From: Enterococcus pallens ATCC BAA-351 | GTDB lineage: Bacteria > Bacillota > Bacilli > Lactobacillales > Enterococcaceae | Direction: 5' to 3' | DNA: 64,000 nucleotides | Assembly (NCBI RefSeq): GCF_000407485.1 | Contig: NZ_ASWD01000003.1 | Coordinates: forward strand, 806,001-870,000 | Shown: positions 53,126 through 62,628 of the stretch, in pieces | How positions within the stretch are numbered: position 1 is the first letter of the stretch | Layout of the letters: each line of letters begins with the position of its first letter | Made by a program: the position numbers and the translations under genes | The notes under the pieces: generated by a model | The model's database searches: none | The model's input: the letters and a program-made list of their open reading frames with translations, nothing else | What the model was told of the DNA's origin: nothing

Positions 53126-54275
53126 TTGCTTCCCCGCTTTCCAATGAATATCCTATAATCAGCAGTAAAAATGCACCAATTAACAGTAACCAATATAAGC
53201 TAGTTATGCTGTTTGTTAAATCAATAAGGCTGCCAATTAATATAGGAGTAAAGCCCCCAATAACATAGCCAAAAGCTTGTACAATACTAGCATAAATACT
53301 AGCCTGTGAAGCGTCTTGACTTTCTTGAATTGGCAGCAGCATAGCAATTGGGAAAAAACCGCCTGTTGCTACTGCTGCCAATAGAACACTCACTATCAGC
53401 ATAAATAACCCACTTGTGAAAAGCAATAATAGAGCCGAACTTAATAAACAGCAACTGCAGCAAACAATCCATTGTCTAGTTGTTCCGACCTTGTCCATTA
53501 AAGTCGGTATCAGAAAACTGCTAATCATTTGTACCGCTGTAAAGGTAGTCAGTAAGGTAATACTCATTACCTGTGATACTCCTTTATTCAATAAGGCAGA
53601 AGTAATCCAAGTGGTAAAACTGTAAAATACTCCCGACTGAACACCAAAAAACAAGGCTAGCTTCCACAACTTCTTATCTCTAAAAGAAAAAGATTTGAGC
53701 TGATTATTGACAGTCAAGGTCGTCTGCTTCCCTATCGCTAATTTCCAAATAATGCCACTTATTAGGGCTAATACTCCCCATACAGACAATGCTTTAAACC
53801 ATTGACCATCAAATCTTTGAGTCAACGGTATCATTAGGCTGGAGGCACTAACCGAACCTAATCCCATACTTAACGAATAAACACCAATCAATAGACCTGC
53901 TTTTTCTGGAAAAAGCTCTTTAATAAAGCCGGACAACAAAGGTCCAATCAATGCAATTGAGCAGCCTATTAATAAAGTAGTAACTACTAATCCCCCAAAA
54001 TTATTAAGCACACTACGGCTTAGAGTTGCGGCGCCTAAAATCAACAAGAATAAAAAAATCCCATTATTCCGTCCGAGTATTTTTTGTACAAACGCAACTA
54101 AAAAGGCTAAGATTCCCATACAAACTACGGGAATACTTGTCAGCAAACTAACCGCAAAATTGGATAAATCCAAGCTATTTTGAATAATAGTTAAAATAGG
54201 CGGTACACTAGAAATACCTAACCGTAAATTAAATGCCACTAAAAAGATTAACACCACAGTTTTTTTCTTTGTCAT
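53115..54275 (-). CDS. MFS transporter, CynX/NimT (cyanate/nitroimidazole-type) family
   Basis: A 386-residue permease with about twelve membrane segments. NLRLGISSVPPILTII near the start and GCSIALIGPLLSGFIKELFPE in segment 4-5 are typical of the CynX/NimT branch. Substrates of this branch vary and none can be named here. It is the first gene of a two-gene operon with the GntR regulator; its promoter is at 54317-54345. Confidence 0.85.
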   Translation of the reverse strand: MTKKKTVVLIFLVAFNLRLGISSVPPILTIIQNSLDLSNFAVSLLTSIPVVCMGILAFLVAFVQKILGRNNGIFLFLLILGAATLSRSVLNNFGGLVVTTLLIGCSIALIGPLLSGFIKELFPEKAGLLIGVYSLSMGLGSVSASSLMIPLTQRFDGQWFKALSVWGVLALISGIIWKLAIGKQTTLTVNNQLKSFSFRDKKLWKLALFFGVQSGVFYSFTTWITSALLNKGVSQVMSITLLTTFTAVQMISSFLIPTLMDKVGTTRQWIVCCSCCLLSSALLLLFTSGLFMLIVSVLLAAVATGGFFPIAMLLPIQESQDASQASIYASIVQAFGYVIGGFTPILIGSLIDLTNSITSLYWLLLIGAFLLLIIGYSLESGEANGK

Positions 54276-54303
54276 TGATTACCTCATCTTCTAAATCATA
54301 TGA

Positions 54304-54322
54304 TGAATTTAAAATCATCATA
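54304..54322. promoter_or_regulatory. Operator-like inverted repeat at the MFS-GntR promoter
   Basis: ATATGATG (54298-54305) and CATCATAT (54316-54323) form a perfect 8-base inverted repeat around ten bases; the listed span covers its inner part and the -10 (TATGAT, 54317-54322). This suggests repression by the co-encoded GntR protein. Confidence 0.6.
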
Positions 54323-54345
54323 TCATTTGTGTGGAGGTTTGCCAA
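54317..54345 (-). promoter_or_regulatory. Promoter of the MFS-GntR operon
   Basis: Minus-strand TTGGCA at 54340-54345 and TATGAT at 54317-54322, spacer 17. Confidence 0.7.
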
Positions 54346-54470
54346 TAAGAATTTTCTCTATTCTTGCCACAAAAAAATCCCAACAACTAGTCTAACCTTT
54401 CAATCAATCGCTAAAGCACGATCAATTCACAGGTAAAATACTCGTCGTTCGGATTATCAGTTAACAATTA

Positions 54471-55358
54471 CTATTCAGCTAACTCTGGAAAAGCTGTCTC
54501 ATCAAATTTTTGCTCCTTAAACATGGCAATTTCTTTTCCATAAGGTGCATAAGCAGTCTTTTTATCTTTTCCAACATAAGGTGTTTCTAAAATTTTAGAT
54601 ACTGCAGCAAAGCGTTCATCGTGCACAATTTGATTCAATGCCTCAAAACCAATTGTTCCATGACCAATATTAGCATGGCGGTCTTTTCTAGCACCCATTG
54701 GATTTTTTGAATCGTTAATATGGAGGACCTTCAGTCGATCCAAACCAATAATTCGGTCAAACTCTTCCATTACACCATTGAAATTATTTTTTACATCATA
54801 ACCTGCATCATTCGTGTGACAAGTATCAAACGTAACTGATAACTTATCATTTAACGTCACACCATCAATAATATACGCCAGCTCTTCAAAGGTTTTTCCC
54901 ACTTCAGTCCCTTTACCGGCCATGGTTTCTAAAGCAATTTGAGCCTTTTGCTCCTTGGTCAGCACTTCATTTAGTCCCTTAATGATTTGATTCAGTGCAG
55001 CCTCTTCACCTGCCCCCACATGAGCTCCCGGGTGAAGGGTAATTTGCGTGGCACCTAATGCTTCTGCACGCATAATCTCATCTCGTAAAAACTGGACTGC
55101 AAAACCAAACATTTCAGGTTTGGTTGTATTCCCTAAGTTAATGATGTAAGGTGCATGCATTACGATATTAGATAAGCCATGTTCTTTCATAAAAGCCTCT
55201 CCAGCTGGAATATTCATTTCTTCCACAGGCTTGCGTTTAGTATTTTGCGGCGCACCGCTATAAATCATAAAAGTAGAAGCATTATAGCTAGCTGCTTCTT
55301 TAGCAGCTCCCAACAACATTTCTTTTCCTTTCATACTTACATGAGAACCGATTAACAT
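54471..55358 (-). CDS. nfo: Endonuclease IV
   Basis: A 295-residue AP endonuclease with a TIM-barrel three-metal site: [56 protein letters not shown] and [23 protein letters not shown] (read in parts). It nicks DNA 5' to abasic sites in base excision repair. The ATG at 55358 begins the usual LIGSHVS N-terminus; a GTG at 55370 is upstream of it. Confidence 0.96.
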   Translation of the reverse strand: MLIGSHVSMKGKEMLLGAAKEAASYNASTFMIYSGAPQNTKRKPVEEMNIPAGEAFMKEHGLSNIVMHAPYIINLGNTTKPEMFGFAVQFLRDEIMRAEALGATQITLHPGAHVGAGEEAALNQIIKGLNEVLTKEQKAQIALETMAGKGTEVGKTFEELAYIIDGVTLNDKLSVTFDTCHTNDAGYDVKNNFNGVMEEFDRIIGLDRLKVLHINDSKNPMGARKDRHANIGHGTIGFEALNQIVHDERFAAVSKILETPYVGKDKKTAYAPYGKEIAMFKEQKFDETAFPELAE

Positions 55359-55392
55359 ATGTTCCTTCACTCCTTACAAAACTTTTAGTCAA

Positions 55393-56301
55393 TTACAATA
55401 CGATCAACAAAATCGCTGTCATCAGCGGCAGACTAATTAGAAAACTGACGGATGAGGTGAAACCAACAACCTCCGGCCGAGCCCCTGCTTGTACACTATT
55501 TACCACACCAAAGGTAGTTAAAGGTCCCAACGAAACTAAGCACAACACAATTTTAATAATAGATGGTAGCGGTAATAGTGCTACCAATATAGCAACCATG
55601 CCGCCAAATACATATTTTACAGCTAATGTTCGCACCACCAGTACCAGATCACTTCTAGGCAACCGCAGCTCTAAGAATAATCCGATCATAAACATCGATA
55701 AAAAGGTATTGGCATTTGCAATTGGTTGAATCATAGTTACCCATCGCATCGGAATTTCAATAGAAAAGCTGCGCAAAAACAGCATGATTAAGTAGCATAA
55801 AAAAGGAACAGAACGAGCTAAACGTTTACCAATTTGAAAAATGCTGGGAATTTCTTTACTAGATCCACTAACAGCCTCAATCATGACTGTCGATCCACCT
55901 GCCAGCATAATACTGTTGCCAATATCAAAGATTGACAAGGCAGGAATTGCTTGCGGTAAGAAGCTCTGTAGAAAAGGCAGAGCAAAATTTCCAATGTTAT
56001 AGCCGGAAGCACTGTACATTAACAGCTCGCGCTCCACTGTCTGCTGCCTCTTGGAAAAGAATGCCCCTAACCCGATCATCACCATATTCATTACAATTCC
56101 GGCAAGAATCAGTAACAGCAAATTAGAAGCAATATCTAATCTGGCTAGATTGACGATAATTGCCCCTGGCAGCGTAATATTTATAATAATCATCGATAAT
56201 GTCGATCCATCTGCTTTGCTTAATACATTAAAACGCTTCGTTAAATAGCCTAAACAGACAATCAAAAACAGCCCTAAAGAATTCCATAAAATGTTTGTCA
56301 T
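55393..56301 (-). CDS. AEC-family permease, copy 2
   Basis: A 302-residue membrane protein of the same auxin efflux carrier family as the gene at 16401, with about ten hydrophobic segments. LIVCLGYLTKRFNVLSKADG and SASGYNIGNFALPFLQSF mark the family. The two copies differ markedly, so they are not a recent duplication. The substrate is unknown. It lies between tyrS, after its terminator, and nfo. Confidence 0.83.
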   Translation of the reverse strand: MTNILWNSLGLFLIVCLGYLTKRFNVLSKADGSTLSMIIINITLPGAIIVNLARLDIASNLLLLILAGIVMNMVMIGLGAFFSKRQQTVERELLMYSASGYNIGNFALPFLQSFLPQAIPALSIFDIGNSIMLAGGSTVMIEAVSGSSKEIPSIFQIGKRLARSVPFLCYLIMLFLRSFSIEIPMRWVTMIQPIANANTFLSMFMIGLFLELRLPRSDLVLVVRTLAVKYVFGGMVAILVALLPLPSIIKIVLCLVSLGPLTTFGVVNSVQAGARPEVVGFTSSVSFLISLPLMTAILLIVL

Positions 56302-56310
56302 TTTTGCTCC

Positions 56311-56349
56311 TTATAAAAGAGTTGGCTAAATCCGAAGATTTAGCCAACT
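56311..56349 (-). terminator. Terminator after tyrS
   Basis: Perfect 13-base arms AGTTGGCTAAATC and GATTTAGCCAACT, then CTTTT on the minus strand. Confidence 0.85.
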
Positions 56350-56354
56350 ATCTG

Positions 56355-57617
56355 TTAAAACTGCAACACAAAGTATTTTTTCTTTCCACGGCGAATAACC
56401 ACATAAGCATCCGCCAATTTATCTTCATCACTTAAGATGTGAGCTAGATCTTGTACACGATCGCCATTCACATAAATCGCTCCGTTAGTGATATCTTCAC
56501 GGGCCTGACGCTTAGAAGCCTCGATCCCAGCTGTAATTAAAATTTCTACTAGGTTTAAATCATCCTCAGCCTTTACTTGGTAGCTTGGTACGTTTTTAAA
56601 GCCTTGTTTGATTTCATCCGCAGTTAGATTTTTTACATCTCCGCTAAACAATGCTTCTGAAATATGAACAGCCTGTTCATAGGCTTTTTCACCATGAACC
56701 AAAGTAGTAACTTCTTTAGCTAATGTACGCTGCGCCAAACGCTTCTCTGGTGCTTGATTGAATTCTTTTTCAATGGCGTCAATTTCTTCTAACGGCAGGA
56801 AAGTAAAGTATTTCAAGAATTTCACTGCATCCCGGTCATCTGTATTGATCCAGAATTGATAGAATTCATAAGGAGAAGTCTTTTCAGGATCAAGCCACAC
56901 TGCGTTTCCTTCAGTTTTCCCAAATTTCGTTCCATCTGCTTTTGTGATTAAAGGCATTGTTAAGCCAAATGCTTGGGCTTCCTTTTCACGACGAATTAAT
57001 TCAATTCCGGAAGTAATATTGCCCCACTGGTCGCTGCCGCCTAATTGCAGCTGACAGCCATAGCGTTCAAATAATTGAAGGAAATCGTAAGCCTGTAACA
57101 ATTGGTAAGCAAATTCTGTGTAAGAAATCCCGGTTTCGATTCGGCGTTTTACACTTTCTTTACTCATCATGTAGTTAATCGTAAAATTCTTACCTACATC
57201 CCGCAAGAAATCAATCAACGATACCTCACCTAACCACTCATAGTTATTGGCTACAATCGCTGGATTCTCTTTACTTTCGAAATCAATAATCCCGGATAAC
57301 TGATTTTTAATGCTTTGTGACCAAGCTTGAACAGTGTCCAAAGTGTTTAACTGACGTTCAGCGTCCTTAAATGAAGGGTCACCGATCATACCAGTTCCTC
57401 CACCTACCAGAGCAATTGGCACATGACCATTTTGCTGAAAACGACGCAAAGTCAAAATTGGCAGCAAATGCCCAATATGCAGGCTGTCAGCAGTTGGATC
57501 AAATCCAATATATAATTTGACAGACTCTTCGTTTAATTGTTTTTTTAAAGCTTCTTCATCGGTCACTTGAAAGACCAAGCCACGGTCTTTTAGCTCCTGA
57601 AAAAAGTCTGAACTCAT
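56355..57617 (-). CDS. tyrS: Tyrosyl-tRNA synthetase
   Basis: A 420-residue class I synthetase. The HIGH motif is HIGHLLP, the tyrosine-binding Y and [11 protein letters not shown] are present, the KMSKS equivalent is KFGKTEG, and a C-terminal S4 domain (about 350-415) follows. It charges tRNA-Tyr. No T-box is found in the 180 bases upstream, unlike many Firmicutes tyrS genes. It is divergent from the penicillin-binding protein gene. Confidence 0.97.
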   Translation of the reverse strand: MSSDFFQELKDRGLVFQVTDEEALKKQLNEESVKLYIGFDPTADSLHIGHLLPILTLRRFQQNGHVPIALVGGGTGMIGDPSFKDAERQLNTLDTVQAWSQSIKNQLSGIIDFESKENPAIVANNYEWLGEVSLIDFLRDVGKNFTINYMMSKESVKRRIETGISYTEFAYQLLQAYDFLQLFERYGCQLQLGGSDQWGNITSGIELIRREKEAQAFGLTMPLITKADGTKFGKTEGNAVWLDPEKTSPYEFYQFWINTDDRDAVKFLKYFTFLPLEEIDAIEKEFNQAPEKRLAQRTLAKEVTTLVHGEKAYEQAVHISEALFSGDVKNLTADEIKQGFKNVPSYQVKAEDDLNLVEILITAGIEASKRQAREDITNGAIYVNGDRVQDLAHILSDEDKLADAYVVIRRGKKKYFVLQF

Positions 57618-57738
57618 TTTTCTTCCTCCTCAAAGTTGTATACTTCCCCATATTAACTGAAAAAATGACGAATTAAAAGACGTAAGATTCAAAATGACTA
57701 CGATTATTTGAAGTTTTGATTACAATATCGTCAAGTGC

Positions 57739-57768
57739 TTGTTATGGCATTAGATTCTTTGCTATAAT
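57739..57768 (+). promoter_or_regulatory. Promoter of the class A PBP gene
   Basis: TTGTTA at 57739-57744 and TATAAT at 57763-57768, spacer 18. Confidence 0.7.
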
Positions 57769-57806
57769 TCAACAGAATTATACAGATAATCGATGAGGTG
57801 AACTTT

Positions 57807-60182
57807 TTGGCTCACAAGAAAAAAGAAAAAAAGAAGAAGCCCCGTTCCACCAAACACTTGGTAGGTACTTCTTTTTATATTAATGTCATACTAAGGGTGG
57901 TAAAATCCTTATCTATTGGCCTTGTCCTAGTTTTGTTTCTAGGAGGTATGCTGGCTTTAGGAATCGGTGCGGGCTATTTTGCTTATTTAGTTGAAGGAAC
58001 TGCCACACCGACGAAAGAAGAAGTAAAGCAAACTGTCGGTGATATCACCGAATCATCCAAACTGCTTTATGCAGACAATAAAGAAATTGCCACAATCAGT
58101 GCTGACCCTATTCGGCAAAAAGTTAACTCTGATGAAATCTCACCTTGGGTTAAAAAAGCCATTGTTGCTACAGAGGATGAATATTTTTATGAACATCCTG
58201 GGGTCGTGCCAAAAGCCGTTGTTCGAGCCCTAGTCAGCGAAGTAACTGGTCTGGGAGGAAGCTCTGGTGGTTCAACATTAACTCAACAGCTGATTAAACA
58301 GCAAGTGTTAACCAGCGAAACTTCTTTTAAGCGAAAAGCCAATGAGATTGTTCTCGCTCTAGATGTTGAAAAGTATTTAAGTAAAGATGAAATCCTCACT
58401 GCTTATTTAAATATTTCACCATTTGGTCGTAACAACAAGGGACAAAATATTGCAGGCGTGGAAGAAGCCGCTACTGGTATTTTTGGTGTTCAGGCTAAAG
58501 ATTTAAACTTGCCGCAGGCTGCTTTTATTGCTGGCTTGCCCCAAAGCCCTATTGTTTACAGCCCTTATACAAATACTGGTGATCTCAAAGAAGATTACTC
58601 TATTGGAATGGACCGCAAGGATAATGTACTTTTTAATATGTATCGGGAAAAGGTAATTTCCAAACAAGAATACGAAGATGCCAAGAATTATGACTTAGCT
58701 AAAGATTTTCAACCACGAGAAAATGTGGTTGAGGAGCAACGTGGTTTCTTATACTATACTGTATACAATGAAGCGGTCAGCATTTTAGCTAGACAGCAGG
58801 CGGCACAAGATGGTGTCAGTGAAGCTGATTATAGTAAAGATGACGTACGCACTCGTTACGTTGAACAAGCTAAAGTAAAAATTCAGAATCAAGGTTTAAA
58901 CGTTAAATCAACGATTGATAAAAATATTTATGATGCAATGCAGCTTTCGGTAGCCGAATACGGTCAGTATCTTGACAATGGATCGGGAACACCTATCGAA
59001 ACCGGAAATATTTTGATGGACAATCAGACAGGTCGGATTTATGGCTTCGTCGGCAGTCGTGATTACAATACGAATCAGAACAATCATGCTTTTGATACCA
59101 TTCGGCAGCCAGGCTCTTCGATTAAACCACTTTTGGTTTATGGACCTGCTATTGATCAAGGATTAATCGGCAGCGGAACGCGTATAGCTGATTTTCCAAT
59201 GAAATATCAACAAGGTACTAATGCTGGAAAAGAATTGAAAAACGCGACTGGCGAAGGCTCACGAACCTTCCAAACAACTCGTGAAGCGTTAGTAGAGTCT
59301 ACCAATATCCCGGCTTATCACGTTTATCAAGATTTATTAACCGAAAAAGGTTCTGATCAATATGTTTACAACGATTATTTGAAGAAGATGAATTTTCCAA
59401 GCTCCGACAATTGGGGGGTTGAATCCGCCCCATTGGGAACTATCGAGACCACTACTTTGAATCAGGTAAATGGCTTCCAAGCATTAGCTAATGGTGGTGT
59501 TTATCAAGAGGGCTACTTGATTGAATCAATTACAGACAGTACAGGCAAAGAAATCTACAAACACCAAGAAAATCCTGTGCAGGTCTACTCTAAAGCCACA
59601 GCAAGTATCATGAATGATCTGATGCGCAGTGTAATCACCGAACAACAAACTACTCCATTTAAAGCTTTACTGAGTGGCGTAAATTATACCTTAAGCACTG
59701 CTGACTGGGTAGGTAAAACGGGAACAACCGATAATTATACGGATAATTGGCTTATCGTTTCTACACCTTCTGTTACTTTAGGCAGTTGGACTGGACGAGA
59801 TGATAATCAACCTATGGACAGCAATGCTGGAAACCGTACTGCTACCTATATGGCTTATCTAGCTGGTCGAATCTATGGTGTGAATCCTGATGTATTTGGG
59901 GTAAATGAGGAATTTAAGTTATCTGATGATGTCAAGAAAGAAAAGGTTTCAACTTTTACTGGATTAAAACCTGGAAAAGTTAGTCATGATGGAACTACCT
60001 ACCAAGTGCCGAGCGGTGAATCTGAATCCTTCTGGGCAAAAGATGGACCAGGAAGCAACACTTACAAATTTGGTATCGGTGGTACAGATGCTAACTATGA
60101 AGACTACTGGAATACTCGTAATCGTTCGAATCGCAGCAACGTAACAAACAACAATAACAATGAGGACGATGATGAAAATTAG
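57807..60182 (+). CDS. Class A penicillin-binding protein (GT51 plus transpeptidase)
   Basis: A 791-residue bifunctional wall synthase. A lysine-rich cytoplasmic start and one membrane helix (about 30-60) lead to a GT51 domain with EDEYFYEHPG, GGSTLTQQLIKQ and KDEILTAYLNISPFG. The transpeptidase has SSIK (GSSIKPLLVYGPA), STN and KTGTTDNYTDNW. The tail ends in an arginine/asparagine-rich segment and DDDEN. The start is taken as TTG at 57807, six bases after GAGGTG; the GTG at 57798 is part of that ribosome site. It polymerises and cross-links peptidoglycan. The group matches enterococcal PBP2A-like proteins. Confidence 0.92.
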   Translation: MAHKKKEKKKKPRSTKHLVGTSFYINVILRVVKSLSIGLVLVLFLGGMLALGIGAGYFAYLVEGTATPTKEEVKQTVGDITESSKLLYADNKEIATISADPIRQKVNSDEISPWVKKAIVATEDEYFYEHPGVVPKAVVRALVSEVTGLGGSSGGSTLTQQLIKQQVLTSETSFKRKANEIVLALDVEKYLSKDEILTAYLNISPFGRNNKGQNIAGVEEAATGIFGVQAKDLNLPQAAFIAGLPQSPIVYSPYTNTGDLKEDYSIGMDRKDNVLFNMYREKVISKQEYEDAKNYDLAKDFQPRENVVEEQRGFLYYTVYNEAVSILARQQAAQDGVSEADYSKDDVRTRYVEQAKVKIQNQGLNVKSTIDKNIYDAMQLSVAEYGQYLDNGSGTPIETGNILMDNQTGRIYGFVGSRDYNTNQNNHAFDTIRQPGSSIKPLLVYGPAIDQGLIGSGTRIADFPMKYQQGTNAGKELKNATGEGSRTFQTTREALVESTNIPAYHVYQDLLTEKGSDQYVYNDYLKKMNFPSSDNWGVESAPLGTIETTTLNQVNGFQALANGGVYQEGYLIESITDSTGKEIYKHQENPVQVYSKATASIMNDLMRSVITEQQTTPFKALLSGVNYTLSTADWVGKTGTTDNYTDNWLIVSTPSVTLGSWTGRDDNQPMDSNAGNRTATYMAYLAGRIYGVNPDVFGVNEEFKLSDDVKKEKVSTFTGLKPGKVSHDGTTYQVPSGESESFWAKDGPGSNTYKFGIGGTDANYEDYWNTRNRSNRSNVTNNNNNEDDDEN

Positions 60183-60192
60183 CATCGATAAT

Positions 60193-60223
60193 TGGGCTAG
60201 GAGCTTTCTCCTAGTCTTTTTTT
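60193..60223 (+). terminator. Terminator after the PBP gene
   Basis: GCTAGGAG pairs with CTCCTAGT, then CTTTTTTT. Confidence 0.85.
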
Positions 60224-60233
60224 GCGGAATAAA

Positions 60234-60261
60234 ATAAAAAGCCCTCAAAAACTGAGAGCTT
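60234..60261 (-). terminator. Terminator after ccpA
   Basis: Minus-strand AGCTCTCA and TGAGGGCT with loop GTTTT, then TTTTTATT. Confidence 0.75.
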
Positions 60262-60269
60262 TCCGTTGA

Positions 60270-61271
60270 TTATTTAGTTGAACCTTTTTCATCGACACCA
60301 TGTGGTAAAATAATCGTTTTTTGTTCGATGTCTTCTTTGTTCATCATTTTAGTTAATAGACGCATTGCTACTGCACCGATATCATATAACGGTTGAGTAA
60401 CGCTTGTTAAGCGTGGGCGAGCAACATCTGTCAATAAGGAATCATTGCTTGTGATGATTTCAAAGTCTTCAGGTACTTTTACACCTTTGTCCAACAAGCC
60501 ATCTAACAAACCAATTGCTAATTGATCATCTGTTACGTAAGCAGCAGTTGCACCGCTGTTTAATACTCGATCAGTTAAAGCCAATCCATCTTTAAAACTA
60601 TAAGCAGCTTCAAAAACTAAGCCTTCGTTGTAAGAAAGACCATGGTCGCTTAAGGCTTCTTTATATCCTTTCATACGTGCTTGTCCGTTAATAGGATCAA
60701 TTAATGCACCACCAATGAAAGCAATCTTCTTATTGTCGTGCTGAGCTAAAATTTCTACTGCATCTTTCGCAGCTGTTGCGTAATCGATATTTACACTGCC
60801 AACTTGTTCGTCTGGATCAATTGAACCAGCTAAAACAATTGGTGTTTTAGAACGTGAAAATTCTGCACGGATTTCATCAGTAATGCGGTGTCCCATGAAA
60901 ATAACACCATCCACTTGTTTAGCCAACAGATTGTTTAATACATTAACCTCTTTCAAGGTTTCACCATCAGAGTTAGCTAAAATAATGTTGTACTTGTACA
61001 TAGTAGCAATATCATCAATTCCTCGTGCTAATGAAGCAAAAAACATATTGCTGACATCGGGAATAATTACCCCTACAGTTGTTGTTTTCTTGCTTGCAAG
61101 TCCACGTGCCACTGCATTAGGACGATAATCTAGACGATCAATGACCTCCAAAACTTTTTTGCGTGTTGTTGGTTTAACATTTGGGTTGCCGTTTACTACG
61201 CGTGAAACGGTTGCCATCGAAACATTTGCTTCCCGGGCAACATCGTAAATTGTGATTGTTTGTTTTTCCAT
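60270..61271 (-). CDS. ccpA: Catabolite control protein A
   Basis: A 333-residue LacI-family regulator. The HTH is TIYDVAREANVSMATVSRVVN with hinge KVLEVIDRLDYRPNAVARGL, followed by a periplasmic-binding-protein fold that docks HPr-Ser46-P. It is the global carbon catabolite regulator acting at cre sites, including those in this window. The ATG at 61271 follows GGGAG and gives the standard length; a 14-residue longer reading is rejected. It is divergent from pepQ, a classic arrangement. Confidence 0.96.
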   Translation of the reverse strand: MEKQTITIYDVAREANVSMATVSRVVNGNPNVKPTTRKKVLEVIDRLDYRPNAVARGLASKKTTTVGVIIPDVSNMFFASLARGIDDIATMYKYNIILANSDGETLKEVNVLNNLLAKQVDGVIFMGHRITDEIRAEFSRSKTPIVLAGSIDPDEQVGSVNIDYATAAKDAVEILAQHDNKKIAFIGGALIDPINGQARMKGYKEALSDHGLSYNEGLVFEAAYSFKDGLALTDRVLNSGATAAYVTDDQLAIGLLDGLLDKGVKVPEDFEIITSNDSLLTDVARPRLTSVTQPLYDIGAVAMRLLTKMMNKEDIEQKTIILPHGVDEKGSTK

Positions 61272-61328
61272 TTGATTTTTCTCCCATCTCTTTTCGTTTT
61301 CAGAAAATCTCATTTACATTTCCTAAAG

Positions 61329-61357
61329 ATAATAGCACGTCTTTTCTCTGATTGCAA
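61329..61357 (-). promoter_or_regulatory. Promoter of ccpA with overlapping cre
   Basis: Minus-strand TTGCAA at 61352-61357 and TATTAT at 61329-61334, spacer 17. The cre-like TTGCAACCGTTTTAC at 61352-61366, one base off consensus, covers the -35, so autoregulation is likely. Confidence 0.7.
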
Positions 61358-61384
61358 CCGTTTTACTCTAATTTATTAAAAGAT

Positions 61385-61399
61385 TTGCAAGCGTTTTCT
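61385..61399. promoter_or_regulatory. cre site between ccpA and pepQ
   Basis: TTGCAAGCGTTTTCT matches the WTGNAANCGNWNNCW cre consensus at every position. It lies between the two divergent promoters. Confidence 0.8.
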
Positions 61400-61407
61400 A
61401 ATATTAT

Positions 61408-61435
61408 TTGCAGAAAACGGTACAAGTGATACAAT
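61408..61435 (+). promoter_or_regulatory. Promoter of pepQ
   Basis: TTGCAG at 61408-61413 and TACAAT at 61430-61435, spacer 16. A weaker cre-like sequence (61412-61425, two mismatches) lies in the spacer. Confidence 0.65.
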
Positions 61436-61466
61436 ATTTATATGCTCAAAAGAAAGAAGGATAACT

Positions 61467-62567
61467 ATGAATCAAGAAAAAGTTGCAGAACTACGCAAAT
61501 GGATGGCGTCAAATAATGTGGATTTAACTTATGTGTCTGATCCTAGCCATATCGCTTATTTCTCAGGCTTTGACAGCAATCCGATGGAACGAATTTTAGC
61601 ACTTTTCATTCCTTTAGACAAAGACCCTTTTTTATTCGCTCCAGGCTTAGAAGTTGAAGACGCTAAAGCAAGCAGCTGGGAATACGATGTAATTGGCTAC
61701 TTAGACAGTGAAGATCCTTGGGCAATTATTATTGCCGAAATTAATAAACGTTATGGTACACCGAAGAAATTAGCTGTCGAAAAAGGACAGTTAGTTTTAG
61801 ATCGTTATCAACGCTTAGCAGATGCTTTTACCGGTACTGACTTCTCTGCTGACCTGACTCCTTTAGTACAGCAATTACAGCTTTATAAAACAGAAGAAGA
61901 ATGCCAACGTTTGATTGAAGCAGGTTCATCTGCTGATTTGGCTTTTGAAATTGGCTTTAAGCTAGTTAAAGCTGGTGCAACAGAAGAATCTATTGTAGCA
62001 GAAATCGAATACGAATTGAAAAAACAAGGAATTAAAGAAATGTCCTTCCCAACTGAAGTACTAGCTGGACCAAACGCCGCTAGTCCTCATGGTTCACCAG
62101 GAAAAAATACTGTGAAGGAAAATGAATTAGTTCTTTTTGACCTTGGAACAATTGTTAACGGATATTGCAGTGATGCTACTCGAACAGTCGCTTGCGGCAA
62201 GCCAACGGATCGTCAAAAGGAAATCTACGATATTGTATTAGAAGCGCAATTAAAGGCTCAGGAGGCCGTTAAACCTGGCATTACAGCAGCCGCATTAGAT
62301 AAAATTGCACGTGATGTGATTGAAAGCTACGGCTATGGCGAGTACTTCAATCACCGCTTAGGTCATGGCATAGGAACCACTATCCATGAATTTCCTTCAA
62401 TTGTTGGTGGAAATGACATGGAAATCAAAGAAGGTATGTGCTTCTCCATTGAACCTGGGATTTACCTGCCAAATGATATAGGTGTCCGAATCGAGGATTG
62501 TATTTTTGTAACTAAAGATGGTTGCATACCATTTACCAAGACCTCGAAAGAATTGATCATTTTATAA
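61467..62567 (+). CDS. pepQ: Xaa-Pro dipeptidase (M24B)
   Basis: A 366-residue metallopeptidase. The N-terminal creatinase-like domain (about 1-125) precedes a pita-bread domain with metal ligands in VLFDLGTIVNGYCSDATRT, HRLGHGIGTTIHEFP, FSIEPGIY and RIEDCIFV (Asp, Asp, His, Glu, Glu). It cleaves dipeptides with C-terminal proline in the cytoplasm. It is divergent from ccpA and shares its cre sites, so it is probably linked to carbon status. Confidence 0.95.
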   Translation: MNQEKVAELRKWMASNNVDLTYVSDPSHIAYFSGFDSNPMERILALFIPLDKDPFLFAPGLEVEDAKASSWEYDVIGYLDSEDPWAIIIAEINKRYGTPKKLAVEKGQLVLDRYQRLADAFTGTDFSADLTPLVQQLQLYKTEEECQRLIEAGSSADLAFEIGFKLVKAGATEESIVAEIEYELKKQGIKEMSFPTEVLAGPNAASPHGSPGKNTVKENELVLFDLGTIVNGYCSDATRTVACGKPTDRQKEIYDIVLEAQLKAQEAVKPGITAAALDKIARDVIESYGYGEYFNHRLGHGIGTTIHEFPSIVGGNDMEIKEGMCFSIEPGIYLPNDIGVRIEDCIFVTKDGCIPFTKTSKELIIL

Positions 62568-62570
62568 AAT

Positions 62571-62615
62571 AAAAAAGTTGTCCCTCATAAAATATTTGAG
62601 AGGGACAACTTTTTA
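62571..62615. terminator. Bidirectional terminator between pepQ and the YtxH gene
   Basis: AAGTTGTCCCTC-type arm pairs with GAGGGACAACTT, flanked by A and T runs on both sides. Confidence 0.88.
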
Positions 62616-62628
62616 CTGTCGGGATTTA

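Noticed and set aside
16401-56301. Recent duplication giving the two AEC permeases
   Set aside because: The two proteins share family motifs only; most positions differ and contexts are unrelated.
57618-57797. T-box upstream of tyrS
   Set aside because: The region lacks the GGTGGNACCGCG string and a terminator hairpin; only ordinary promoter sequence is seen.
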